DNA of 64,000 nt from Hericium rajendrae (taxonomy: Eukaryota > Basidiomycota > Agaricomycetes > Russulales > Hericiaceae), in contig CM065888.1 of the NCBI GenBank assembly GCA_033439255.1, positions 1,984,001 to 2,048,000 on the forward strand, in the 5' to 3' direction. The notes beneath the pieces were generated by a model. The model was not told the DNA's origin, ran no database searches, and saw only the letters and a list, made by a program, of their open reading frames with translations. Numbering within the stretch: the first letter of the stretch is position 1; each line of letters begins with the position of its first letter. Below are positions 36,531 to 47,197 of this stretch, in pieces. The position numbers and the translations under genes are program-made.

Positions 36531-37207
36531 CTCATGCCTAATACTAATGCCTCCATAGTTGTTATACAATACTGCTTATCAGATAAGTGGTATCATATCT
36601 TAACACTCCCGCTTTTTTATTAATTCGATAAGCCTTTATATTATTATCTTATATTATAATATTAATATCTTTTCTTGTTTAGATCTTTGCTTTTTATAGT
36701 TGTTGTAAGTATGTGGACTTTGATAGTTATGTAGTTAATATGTAGTGAACTTTATAGTGTTAGTAATGTTTTATAATAAGATTCTATGAAAAATATAATG
36801 ATCTTTAAGCCTTTCATATTTGTGAACAAGATATATAAAATTATTGAGCTAATAATTGTTTTTGACATGCTAGAATCACATATTTCACAGAAGTGATATA
36901 GAATAAATAGGAACCTTACTAGCTAGATATGTTATAACAATAGTGATATAGTTTATAGTTGGTATAGCTTTCATAGCTAGTTTATACTAAAATAGCTATG
37001 GGAACTATGATATCTTATACTCTATGCTATAGCAGCTATATAGCTTATACTCTATGCTATGGTAGCTAGTATGGCAAGCTATAATAGCTATGCATAGATT
37101 ACTTGACTGCTATGAGACTGCTATGTAGAAAAGAGGACAGCTATGGACCTAGGAAAGCTATATAGCCTACATAGTGTTATATACTAGTGGTAAATTTCTC
37201 AGATGCT
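36531..37207. other. AT-rich right part of GC-rich element 2
   Basis: It holds AT-rich DNA and CTATGATAGCT-type right subterminal repeats. I see no gene in it. Confidence 0.6.
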
Positions 37208-37700
37208 AGTGTGAGCTTCCACAAGAAGATGGCTGTACACTTTTGTGTATGTAGTTGTAGTGAAGTCAATCTTCATATGTCTTCCTGTCTTCCATTCATC
37301 AAAGTTGTTCATTAACTAGATAAGTTATATAAGTAAAATACTGAATTATCATCAAAGTGCGAATCTGAGCGATAGGAAGCAACACAGGAGTGCAGGAAGT
37401 GAAAGGGAGACACAGGGATCGATTAGAGACTGCAGTCCAATGTGAACAACTAGATACATGAGAAAGAAACACTATAAAGCACCTGCAGTCCAATGTGAGC
37501 AACTAAGGAGCTTACAGTCAATGGGACCACAGGTGTACAATGCTTTACAGAAGTTGCTGGGTAGTGGCTTCAAAACTGTACAGTAGACACAATGAACAAG
37601 GGCAAGGCCCAAAAGAGCAAAAGTGAAGTAAGCCATAGAGTAAACAGTGCAATAGACAAGGCAATGTGACTGAGAAAAATAGAGCTGTAACAACAATCAG
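37208..37700 (-). pseudogene. C-terminal remnant of a second accessory-like (possibly DUF6532-like) gene
   Basis: On the minus strand an exon after a TATCTAG acceptor reads NNFDEWKTGRHMKIDF, then TYTKVYSHLLVEAHT. Further upstream, near 37600-37640, FALLGLALVHCV could be the preceding helix. The pattern of a hydrophobic helix, then EWxTG, then Y..VY..HL resembles the C-terminal end of uncharacterised fungal DUF6532-type proteins as I remember them. Its continuation (MDNNVKHGPIFKALHQH) lies on the other side of GC-rich element 2, at about 34150-34190. Highly fragmentary. Confidence 0.35.
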
Positions 37701-37800
37701 TTGGCTAAGTGGTAAAGGGTGCTAGACTAACCTGTAAGGGTCCTGGGTTCGAATCCTGACTAGTGCATTAAAGCATAAGGTCATAGGTTCAACTCCCGAT
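37695..37800 (+). repeat. tRNA-like module with Pol III boxes
   Basis: A-box TGGCTAAGTGG (37702-37712) and B-box GGTTCGAATCC (37746-37756) match the RNA polymerase III internal promoter consensus, with tRNA-like spacing. A second B-box-like GGTTCAACTCC is at 37786-37796. The acceptor stem does not pair and the anticodon arm is poor, so it reads as a tRNA relic or SINE head rather than a working tRNA. Confidence 0.5.
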
Positions 37801-39069
37801 GTCGTGAACAAAACCCGTTTTGATCATCGACCTAAGTAATTCAGTGATTAAAATTGTACGATACATCAGGAAGGTTGACAACTTTCTGATTGACCTGACA
37901 ATTTCTAACCCTACTGATAGCTCCTGATTGACCTGATCCATCTGAAAGCAATCTTAACAGGCAAATATCTGATCAAACTTTTACATTTAAGTAAAGACAT
38001 TCATTGTCAGATATATAAGTTTGTAATCTCTAACTAATAGATATAACAAAATCTCTGATATCTGAAATTTTCTAAATCTGAGAGTGTCTGATCTGAGATT
38101 TTTTTCAAATCTGGAGGTCAAATATCTGAAAATTATCTGCAACTGTCTGAGAGCATCTGATGGTGTCTGACACTGTCTGATCCATCTGACTGATATTTGA
38201 CCTCCAGATTTGAAATTACGATTCCTTAGAATCGTTTACTCTATACCGCCTTTTCATAGTGAAAACGACACCAAAACGATGACGATGCCCATTAGGCAGT
38301 TGGCTTATATAATCACATATCTTCAATCTAACGAGTTTGCAGGTTCAACTCCAGCTCTAGCCAAACTTTGTTGATTTAATGTAACTTGATCAGTTCTCAA
38401 CCAATTCACCTGTTCTCAAATGCATCTGGATCTGCTCATTTATTGCTTTCTGACAGTATTTTTTGCATCCTGATCTGTGCAGAACTCATAGAATGCAATG
38501 AATTTCTACATTTTCCCTCTATGACACTTGAACTTGAGCTAACTCAGTCCATTCTTCACCAATTTACTCATTCTCAAATGCGTCTAAATCTACTTACTTA
38601 TAGCTTTGCTACCATACTTCATGCATCCAAATCGGTTAAGAACTCACAGAATGCAAAGTGTTTCTTTTTTTCCTCTTCTAAAATGCTTGAACCCTAGCTA
38701 ACTAGGCCAATTCTCAACCAATTTACTCGTTCTAAAATGCATCAGAATCTACTTATTGATAGCTTTCTGACAGTACGTCATACGTCAGGATCGGTGCAAA
38801 ACTCGCAGAATGCGAATTGTTTCTGCATTTTCCCCCTAGAATGCTTGAACTCCAGCTAACTTAATCAGTACTCGACCGATTCACTTGTTCTCAAATGCAT
38901 CCAAATATACCAGAAAGCTGGTCTCCAACACAATTTACTGCTTATAGAAAGATACAGCCACTAAAATGATACACAGCAAACAAATGTACATACTGTTTAT
39001 TGATAAAATGAGCAAAAAATGCAATTTATCGGTAGCAGTGGGTCCTGAGACTCGGTCATGTGATCTTAC

Positions 39070-39097
39070 AAGACCTTGTGCGGCCGAACAAGGTCTT
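39070..39097. repeat. Perfect 10-bp hairpin
   Basis: AAGACCTTGT, loop GCGGCCGA, ACAAGGTCTT. The same stem and loop recur at 39822-39849 with one end base changed, and in the other E copies. Confidence 0.95.
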
Positions 39098-39821
39098 AGC
39101 GCCTGCTTACATAAGCATAAGTCGCTTAGAGAGCCAATACACTGTATACAGTGATTGCTTTATAGCTCTGCAACAAAGCAATCAATCGACAAATGGTAAA
39201 TTGTGTTCATATACCTTGGATTACATCTTTCCAACCCAATTTAGAATACAAAAATCAGATCACTGTAAGCAGAGATATTCTTCGATTTATATGCTATATT
39301 AGCAAAACAGTATTGTCTCCTATCTCAACAACCAATGGTGCTATGATGTTGTACACTGTATTGTTAGAAAGCTATTGTAAATCTGAGTTCAACAAGCCCT
39401 CATACATCATGATTCATGCAGTATTAGCAGAGCTATAAAGCAAACAGTCTGCCACATCATCATAGACATATAGTCCAATAGGTCAGCATTTTGTCATGCT
39501 ATTTTGTTGTTTGTGGCACTATTCTAGAGCTATTGTAAATCTGATTCTAACAAGCTTTAACTCATTCTGATTGATGTGGTATTGAGAGCTCTATGGCCTG
39601 ATCTCTATGCCACATCATCAGCAGAAAGTTGGTGATGGCCCTACACCATCATTGGACACCTCAGCCGCAACTCGCTGCAGATGGGGACTGGGCGTGTCCA
39701 AGCCTTGTAGTCAGTGTGCACTACTGGTAGTATCACACTGACTTCAAAGCTATCTGAAGAAAAGAAGAGAGAGCAAAGAGCGCAACATCAACTACTGCTG
39801 ACATAAGCTAAGCACAGCCAC

Positions 39822-39849
39822 CAGACCTTGTGCGGCCGAACAAGGTCTG
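39822..39849. repeat. Perfect 10-bp hairpin, second occurrence
   Basis: CAGACCTTGT, loop GCGGCCGA, ACAAGGTCTG. The outer base pair is changed on both sides compared with 39070, a compensatory pair. Confidence 0.95.
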
Positions 39850-40188
39850 CTATTGATCACGTGATTGGCCATTGGCTTTGTTCAACAATACAATGTTTGA
39901 CATTGATCATATATTCAATCTTGAATCTTGTTTGATTAGACATACAACTAGACTACTATTATAATTGTAGATATTACAAGTATTTATAATATAAGTATAT
40001 ATAATAGTGTATATCATATATCGAGCTGAGTATAATAAGATATGACAAGTGTGTACTGTATTACATACCAGATTATATATATAATAAGGTACTAAGATAT
40101 ATAACATAGCAGAAAATATAGAGTTATCAGAGGTAGGAGCTGAACTACTCATGATTGAATTAGATTAAATAGTGTTTTTTTATATGCT

Positions 40189-42320
40189 TTAGGGTTCGAC
40201 ACGAGTCAGAGTCACCTGTAGGTCAACACAGGTATACCCACGAAATTGACCTGCAGATATCTAACTTGTAGATCTAGATCACCTGGTGGCTGAGACCTGT
40301 ACAAATCCAGATCAAAGTTGTGCTCAAACCCATTGACCTGTGAGTGACCTTTGGGTAACCTGCTATCCAAACTTTATTTTGGTTAACATATTATATTGCA
40401 AAGTTCAAATCTATATGTCATGATCCCTAACTAACTACATACTATATGTCATCTGCCAACACTAACTTACAGCTCCAATCACATATGTCCATTATCACTA
40501 TATCTTGTCATACCTATGAAGTGTACAAAGTCCACAAGCAAGACATGGATTCAAAAGGCTGCATGCGACATACTTGTGGCATCAACATGGGCATGTGCAT
40601 GTCGGTGGGGCAGCTTTGAGTATGTGTGTGCACATGGGCTAGCACATGTGCAAGGGGAGCATATGTGGGTGCTGGTGTACTGGCATAGCTGTGGGCATGC
40701 ACACACAAATGACATCACCAGCTTGGATGAAAATTGGGAATGAGACTGGGGAGGGTGCATTTTGATTGTTGAATAGCACTGATGGCATATAAAACTTGCC
40801 TCACATTGGGCTTCTGTCAGACGAATGATATGACAGCATGCATAGTGGCATGTGTGATGTCCATGGGCACGAATGCACACATGTAGTTTGAGCAATGGAC
40901 TATGGGATGGTGGGGGCATGCAGTCAAAAATGTGTATGCTGGCAGGGCATGTATTGGTAGATGTACACTGTCTCAGACATGCAAGGATATGCAAAGCTGT
41001 TTGTGGACAACTGCGCATTGTTGAGGCATGCTAGGCACTGCTCAGATGATCAGCAAAAAGATGTCAAGCCTTGCTGTTGTAGCAACAATGCTGTAGCAAC
41101 AAGACCTGACAGGCATTGTGAGCCTTGCAGTTGCAGCGCTAGACTGGCACTGTGCATGCTCTTACTGTTGTGAGTGGGAATTAAATCTCTGGTGCACATG
41201 AGTGCTGGTTGTCGAAGATGGGTGAGGGCCGGTTGGCTGGTTGACCTGTTGATGAGGACGATGGAAGAAGCACAGATGGTACACGAGATATGGTGGATGA
41301 TGTCAAAAAATGGTGGGATGTCATAAAACCCATCAAACATCATGAAACTTGTCGAAGAACAGTGAAAAATGAGAGCCTTGCCTGTTATCGAGTAAGACTT
41401 CTGAGATCAGTATAGTACAATGAAATAAAAGGCTTTTGGACTCACCTAGAAGCCTCTCGAATCTCCATAACACCCATCCTGCCATTGAATTGAGGAGATA
41501 TGGTGAAAAGGGGAGGATTAAGATGAAGAAACAAAGAGGAGGGCATCGTAAAAGTGAGACACAACTTTAAGACCAACTGACTTGCAAGTGACCTGTGATG
41601 TCACAGATACCTGACCTGCAGCTCCAGATCACCCAGTGGTGCAAATCTGCATGGATCCAGGTCAGCACCTTGGACAGATAGAATACCTGCAAGTTCAGAT
41701 CTAGGTCACCCACGAGTGCACTTGTGTTGAACATCAGGAAGGTTGACAACTTTCTGATTGACCTGACAATTTCTAACCCTACTGACAACTCCTGATTGAC
41801 CTGATCCACCTGAAAGCAATCTTAACAGGCAAATATCTGATCAAACTTTTACATTTAAGTAAAGACATTTATTGTCAGATATATAAGTTTGTAATCTCTA
41901 ACTAATAGATATAACAAAATCTCTGATATCTGAAATTTTCTAAATCTGAGAGTGTCTGATCTGAGAATTTTTTCAAATCTGGAGGTCAAATATCTGAAAA
42001 TTATCTGTAACTGTCTGAGAGCATCTGATGGTGTCTGACACTGTCTGATCCATCTGACTGATATTTGACCTCCAGATTTGAAATCAGACACTCTCAGATT
42101 TTCAAAAATTTCAGATATCAAAGATTTTGATATATCTATTAGTTAGAGATTAAAAACTTATATATCTGACAATAAATGTCTTTTCTTGAATGTAAAAGTC
42201 TGATCAGATATTTGCTTCCCAAGATTGCTTTCAGGTGGATCAGGTCAATCAGAAGCTGTCAGTAGGGTTAGAAATTGTCAGGTCAATCAGAAAGTTGTCA
42301 ACCTTCCTGATGAACCCTAA
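40189..42320. mobile_element. TTAGGG-ended foldback element inside E1
   Basis: It starts TTAGGGTTCGACACGAGT and ends with CACTTGTGTTGAACCCTAA, so the termini are inverted repeats. Subterminal GACCTGCAG/GACCTGTGAG motifs recur inside both ends. Without MITE A6 and its AA duplication it is 1,549 bp, the same as in E2. There are no coding features beyond short, unconserved ORFs. Confidence 0.75.
41732..42312. mobile_element. Foldback MITE family A, copy A6 (581 bp)
   Basis: Family A termini. AA flanks both sides. The empty site exists in E2 (GTGTTGAACCCTAA at about 60586-60599), proving a 2-bp duplication. Confidence 0.97.
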
Positions 42321-42835
42321 TATACTTAAAGTGATGTTTGCACAATTGATGCTCTCAGGCATTTGTATAAGTTTTTTGTTACTCTAAACCTTCATGCTAA
42401 TCGACAGGCAATTTTACCAGAAAGTAGTTGCCATATTTGGTCACTAATTTCTGCCAGTATACAAAATATGGTTTGAAGGTAAGAATTCAATTTTTATAGT
42501 ATTTTATGCATGTAAAATAGAAAAATACTGACTAGATTATACATTGAAGAGATATAAGCTCTATTAAAAAAAACTGGTATGATTTATATTATTTTTTGTA
42601 AAAGTCAGAAAAAAATCCAAATATAGAAATCAAATTCTGCCTTTGGTGCTAGCAGCAATGCATACAAATCAATAGAAGGTGCACAGGCTAACAGGAAATG
42701 TATGAGGTAGTAGAAGCATACATAAGTTTGTTGTGATGCTCATAGGTTGATACATGTGTAAGCAGATTAACAAAAGTATGCATAGGTCAAAAAATGTGAG
42801 CCAAGAGTGCATATATGAGTCGGTGTAGTGTGTAT

Positions 42836-44050
42836 CATCTGAAAAATTGAAATTTCATATAGCCCAGTATTGATCTATATGTTTTATCATAGCACTATAA
42901 GGTCTATCACTATTTATGCTACCACAGTTCTCAACTATGTAAGACTATGAGGCCTATCATAGCTATCATAATAGTAGTTGGACACTATATAGTGCTACAT
43001 GTTTCTGAAGGATAGCTATAGTTCTTGTACAAATCATATAAATTCAAAGGCTTGCTCTGATCTATATGGTCCCTACTATGATCCCTGCTATTAGTACTGT
43101 CTCAGATCAATTAGGTACAAGAGATATAAAGCCAAAATCAATTATATTTCATACAGCTACTAGTACAATCAAGTATATTACAAGTTCAAACAGTGCACAC
43201 ATGCACAATAGTACACATCATGTACAGGTAGAGCTATGTGCAGGCATGTGTGCACTGGTAAGGCACAACAAAAGTACATATGTGCATAAGGCACTAGGTT
43301 CATACATAAGGCATAATAAGTGTCATAGCTGTGCAGGAGGTCCAGTGGCCATGCTCACCAATGTTAAGCTGTAGTGGGCCTATATGTAAGATGCAATGCG
43401 CAGTGAGGATGTGTAAGATATTGAGAGCCATGCACGAGGCATAAAGAGTGAGCATAAGGCATACAGGCCCATATGTAAGGCTGCTACTAGCTTGTACAGG
43501 AGATCAACAGGGTGTGGTGACCATGCACAGGGTGCTACAAGCATGTGCAGAGTGTCAAGATGCTATGGGCCTGTACATGAAGTACAGTAAGCATCTATAG
43601 GATGGTGGCTTGTATGCAAGATGTAGTGTAGCATGATGAGCATACATAAGGCACTAAGCCTATGCATGGCTTGGTATGTCTGTGTATGAGGCATGAGGCA
43701 CAAGGTACAGGCAGGTGACACACCTGCACATAGCAACACACAATGCATGTATATAGTTGTGCTGGCTGACATGCTCACATTCAGCTGTAGTCATCTCTAA
43801 GCTGTCACTGGCCCATCCACAAGGTACATCGAGATGTGGTAGACCAGCATAGGGTGTGACCAGTGAACATGAGGCATAGTGAGCTGGCATGAGGTGTAGC
43901 AGGCATGCATGAGGCATTGGCCCCAGCACAATGCTACATGCCAAGTATAAGGCATGAGGTACAGGCCTGCATGCAAGATGTCAGTATACCTGTACATGGC
44001 CATACATGACGGTAATTTATATACCTTCATTGATGATAAAAAAAAGGAAT
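42836..44050. mobile_element. CpG-depleted relative of the GC-rich elements
   Basis: It starts CATCTGAAAAATTGAAATTT, then ATATAGCCCAGTATTG and CTATGAGGCCTATCATAGC as in GC-rich element 1 (CATAGCCCAGTGTTAAG). The body keeps the GTGCACAAGGCATGC-type repeat pattern, but CpG is largely replaced by TpG and CpA. The right border is not clear. Confidence 0.55.
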
Positions 44051-44319
44051 CGTTTTGCCATGCACAGCATTGGCCCTCTTCCACCAAGTCAGACACTCTC
44101 AGATTTTCAAAAATTTCAGATATCAAAGATTTTGATATATCTATTAGTTAGAGATTAAAAACTTATATATCTGACAATAAATGTCTTTTCTTGAATGTAA
44201 AAGTCTGATCAGATATTTGCTTCTCAAGATTGCTTTCAGGTGGATCAGGTCAATCAGAAGCTGTCAGTAAGGTTAGAAATTGTCAGGTCAATCAGAAAGT
44301 TGTCAACCTTCCTGATGTA

Positions 44320-44550
44320 GATCGGTATTGGTGTGCGATAGATCAGTATGGGCCGATAAATGGGTTGCTGAACACTATGGGACCTGATCGGCAAGAACCA
44401 AGCAACCGGACCAAGTCGAGACCCAGATTCAAGATCCCGATCACCATCAACCTGCAGTCTGGCGCCCGATCTTAAGATTCAGTAATATTCATGTGGAAGC
44501 AAGAATGATATTAAAGGGTTCGCGTTGACACACAGTGCCACCTGGCAACC
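44320..44550. other. Flank and leader upstream of the 274-codon ORF
   Basis: GATCGG/CGATCGG-type short repeats, then a segment with TCTGGCGCCCGATC at about 44458-44471 that looks like a primer-binding-site motif of LTR elements. No LTR could be matched to it. No coding sequence. Confidence 0.4.
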
Positions 44551-45375
44551 ATGCTCGGTATTTTCTGCCCTCACCGCTCATCTCTTGACGCACAGCTTTA
44601 TCCGCTGCTCGTCAATCCAATCTTCAAGGACAATCCCATCGAAGTCCGAGTAACCCGCAAATACACCCGCCACGTGCTACCTAATTCGGTCATCTCAGGT
44701 GTACAGCCCACGTCAGGATTCCCCAGGATGTCTATCTCGAGCAGAGCATCGATAAGTGCCGTGCGCCCTGCCTCGTGTCAACGGCCAGGTGGCATAGCCC
44801 CACCGGACCAGCATGCCCTACCACCTCGTCCCTCCTCTCCTCTCCAGATCATCAATGACCTCGACGATGATGACCACCTCACGTATCCCTCCTCCTATCG
44901 TCATCTCTCGGTAGAGGCACGGTATCCTATCTACTTGCTCAGCTGGTTCGTCACGCAGCGCCCATCCCTTCACATCTGCAAAGGCCTGCTCGTCGAGCTG
45001 GTGCTGACTTACAAGGAGACCACCCTCACCACCCGAGCTCACTTGGCCAAGATCTCGCACGTCGGCCCAACCTGGGTGCACTTCCGAGCAGAGCGTGAAG
45101 ACACTCGGGGGTACGAACCAACAAGTGTCCAGCTCGTGGTCCCTCGCATCTGGACCGAGCTCCCTCGCTACTATCCCATCCTCACTCTCCTTAGCTGCCG
45201 CCATCCGATCGATATCCATGAACCGTTCGACCCGGCAGGTGACAGGCAGATCCACAACCGGCCATTCATCCTCCCCGACAATGTCGACCCTGAGGATGTG
45301 GAGAGGGTGGAGCAGTTGCGGCAGTGGTCATGCAAGATGGATATCTTGACAGGGAAGGAACGGTACTACATCTGA
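44551..45375 (+). CDS. Unrecognised protein, 274 codons
   Basis: A single open frame, M1-I274, with GC content and C-ending codons unlike the AT-rich repeats around it, which argues for a real coding past. The N-terminal 90 residues are Ser/Pro/Arg-rich. Residues about 95-270 look globular: DLDDDDHLTYPSSYRHLS, then YPIYLLSWFV, LHICKGLLVELVLTYK, VGPTWVHFRAE, PRIWTELPRYYPILTLLS and VERVEQLRQWSCKMD. No signal peptide, transmembrane segment or catalytic motif is recognised. The upstream leader has a primer-binding-site-like motif, so it could be a product of an old retroelement, or a host gene fragment. I cannot assign a function. Confidence 0.5.
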   Translation: MLGIFCPHRSSLDAQLYPLLVNPIFKDNPIEVRVTRKYTRHVLPNSVISGVQPTSGFPRMSISSRASISAVRPASCQRPGGIAPPDQHALPPRPSSPLQIINDLDDDDHLTYPSSYRHLSVEARYPIYLLSWFVTQRPSLHICKGLLVELVLTYKETTLTTRAHLAKISHVGPTWVHFRAEREDTRGYEPTSVQLVVPRIWTELPRYYPILTLLSCRHPIDIHEPFDPAGDRQIHNRPFILPDNVDPEDVERVEQLRQWSCKMDILTGKERYYI

Positions 45376-45758
45376 GGAGAGGGAATGCAGCCATGGACTG
45401 CTCGTATGTTTTGTTTTGTCTCATGCTTTGCTTGCGATCACATCGTCGTCACTCATTTTCGCATCTACGCTATCTGTTATCATATTCCGCATGTCGATCT
45501 TTGCGCGCGAGCTATCCGGACCTTCTGCATTAATCACATGACCATCTGTCCCATCGCACCCTCCTTCGTCGACTTCATCATTTTTCCTCATTTGTCACGA
45601 GTTAGGAAGTGCTACGTGGACTTTACTACTATTGTTTACTCGGCTATGATGAGCACGCATACTACTATACGTCACATGCAGCAGTTGTCCATAGCTTGTT
45701 CGTCATGATGGAATACATTCGTTCGGTGACATGTTCAGAAAAGCTTGAAGGTTTACAG
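45376..45758. other. Possible 3' untranslated DNA after the 274-codon ORF
   Basis: Pyrimidine-rich with ATCACATC and CATTTTCGCATC motifs and short ORFs in several frames, none convincing. It ends where the E3 repeat starts. Confidence 0.4.
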
Positions 45759-46448
45759 TTACGATTCCTTAGAATCGTTTACTCTATACCGGCTTTTCCT
45801 AATGAAAACGACACCAAAACGATGACCATCCCCATTTGGCAGTTGGCTTATATAATCACAAGTCAACAATCTGATGAGTTTGTAGGTTCAATTCCAGCTC
45901 AACCTTGAATTCTTTTATTTCATTTTACAATCAACATATCTCACTGTTACTGTTCACAATTATCATACATAACATTTATATCTCATTATGATTTCTTGGA
46001 ATCATTTACTATAACTAATTTCTCATATAAAGTGAGATTATAGGTTTGATTCTGCCAATTGCCATTCTTATAATTTTGGCTATTTCTTAGAGATATTCAG
46101 TCTTTTAAATCTAACTAAATCATTGTTAGACTATATGCATAATTGTGTCAATGCTAGTCATATTAGGACCAGAAGTTCTCAGTATGAAAAAGTGCAAACT
46201 TGTTACAAGATAGTGAATAAATGTACTTCATAGTAAAGTTTGTATCTGTTTATTGATGTAAGTGAGTGTGATGTATGGTAATATAATGAGAGCAAATTTT
46301 ATCTTCTCAGAACATTTGTTTTCATAACAATAGGTCCAGAAATGACTGAGATATGAGCAAATCACTTCAAAAGATATCCTTAAGGAGGAGATCATAGTGA
46401 TTGCATTGCAGTGGAGCAATGAGTGACGCTATTTACACACTAAAGATA

Positions 46449-46483
46449 CCGTTGGAAAGGTCTAATTCGAACCTTTCCAACGG
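46449..46483. repeat. Perfect 13-bp hairpin
   Basis: CCGTTGGAAAGGT, a 9-base loop, ACCTTTCCAACGG. Confidence 0.95.
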
Positions 46484-46745
46484 CATATTATACAAGACGA
46501 TCGGATAAGTATTGAGAAAACGCGGTAGCGATTACTGAAGGGTTGGTGTTAGAGGTAGGGGCAAACTTGTTGAGGCCATATCTTTTTATCAACTCATCCA
46601 ATTGTAATGTACCTAGCATCATTGGAAAGGTATAATAAAGAGCTTTCTGACGCAATAAAGGGACCGGTGCTATCTCCAGTACTTAAGGAGGTACACTCGA
46701 ATTATCACAAAACCTCCTATTTGACTATTTTCAAGATTTTACATA

Positions 46746-46831
46746 ATCCGCAGCACGGGCAAAATGACATACTCCCATCCCATGACATCATGAGGGGGAC
46801 GGGAGTACGTCATTTTGCCCGTGCTGCGGAT
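46746..46831. mobile_element. 86-bp miniature foldback with 6-bp target duplication
   Basis: The 31-base arms (starting ATCCGCAGCACGGGC) are complementary with one mismatch around a 24-base loop. TACATA stands directly on both sides (46740-46745, 46832-46837) in direct orientation. It is unlike the CATCAGG families in termini and duplication length. Confidence 0.8.
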
Positions 46832-47151
46832 TACATAAGCGATTTATAAGCAGGAAAAAATCGAAAAAATCATTCAAGTCTAGGGGCAAATCATCAAATC
46901 ATCTGAGAATAGGCACATACTGAGTAGCATAAAAAATCAGTAAAAATCGTGTTAATATGGCCATTGATAGTACTATTTAGAAACACTTGAGTTTATGTTT
47001 ATAGCTAGAGAATTGACAGAGATATAGCCAAATTACTGATTCAGACCCCTAGAAGGCAAAAATAAAATCAATCTAGGCAACATACAACAGTTGACAGACC
47101 TTCAAAGGCCACACTTATGTACTTTATAAATGTAAACACAATTTTTGAGAA

Positions 47152-47197
47152 GTCACGTGCAACAGCGAGCCTGACTGGGCTCGCTGTTGCACGTGAC
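47152..47197. repeat. Perfect 20-bp hairpin
   Basis: GTCACGTGCAACAGCGAGCC, a 6-base loop, and the exact complement. Confidence 0.95.

Larger units (their letters stand above)
34192..37205. mobile_element. GC-rich CATCTGA-ended element 2 (3,014 bp)
   Basis: Ends are CATCTGAGAAAACTAAATTT at 34192 and AAATTTCTCAGATG ending at 37205. TA precedes, and CTA follows. Subterminal CTATG/CATAGCT repeats flank a CpG-rich block (34560-35720), a TATA-containing promoter and a TC/TCATCG-rich leader. The plan is the same as element 1, but the sequence has diverged, so they are distant sisters. No transposase is present. Confidence 0.75.
38216..44088 (+). mobile_element. E-family cargo repeat, copy E1
   Basis: It starts TTACGATTCCTTAGAATCG and ends GCCCTCTTCCACCAAG. 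It is inserted between A and T of the host MITE with no clear target duplication. Near the start are an A-box-like TAGGCAGTTGG (38293-38303) and B-box GGTTCAACTCC (38342-38352). Within it are two hairpins, the TTAGGG-ended element (40189-42320) with MITE A6 inside, and a CpG-depleted relative of the GC-rich elements (from 42836). No protein gene recognised. Length without A6 and its duplication is 5,290 bp, against 5,291 bp in E2. Confidence 0.8.
37864..44317. mobile_element. Composite mobile unit, copy 1 (family A MITE carrying 5.9 kb of cargo)
   Basis: The left part (37864-38215) and right part (44089-44317) are the two halves of one family A MITE, split at GATTTGAAA/TCAGACAC. Between them lies cargo 38216-44088. 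TA flanks both outer ends (37862-37863, 44318-44319). A second copy with the same internal junctions sits at 56335-62599 in unrelated flanks, so the unit moved as a whole. Confidence 0.9.

Noticed and set aside
37695-37770. Functional tRNA gene
   Set aside because: A and B boxes match, but acceptor and anticodon stems do not pair.
39060-39302. Short ORFs conserved between E1 and E2
   Set aside because: Conserved only because the two copies are near-identical DNA; changes are not codon-biased by eye.
40189-40200. Interstitial telomere from TTAGGGTT
   Set aside because: Only a single TTAGGG, part of a terminal inverted repeat; no telomere array.
38216-44088. Canonical Helitron
   Set aside because: Insertion between A and T without duplication fits, but the start is TTACG rather than TC and the end CCAAG is not CTRR; no Rep/helicase gene.
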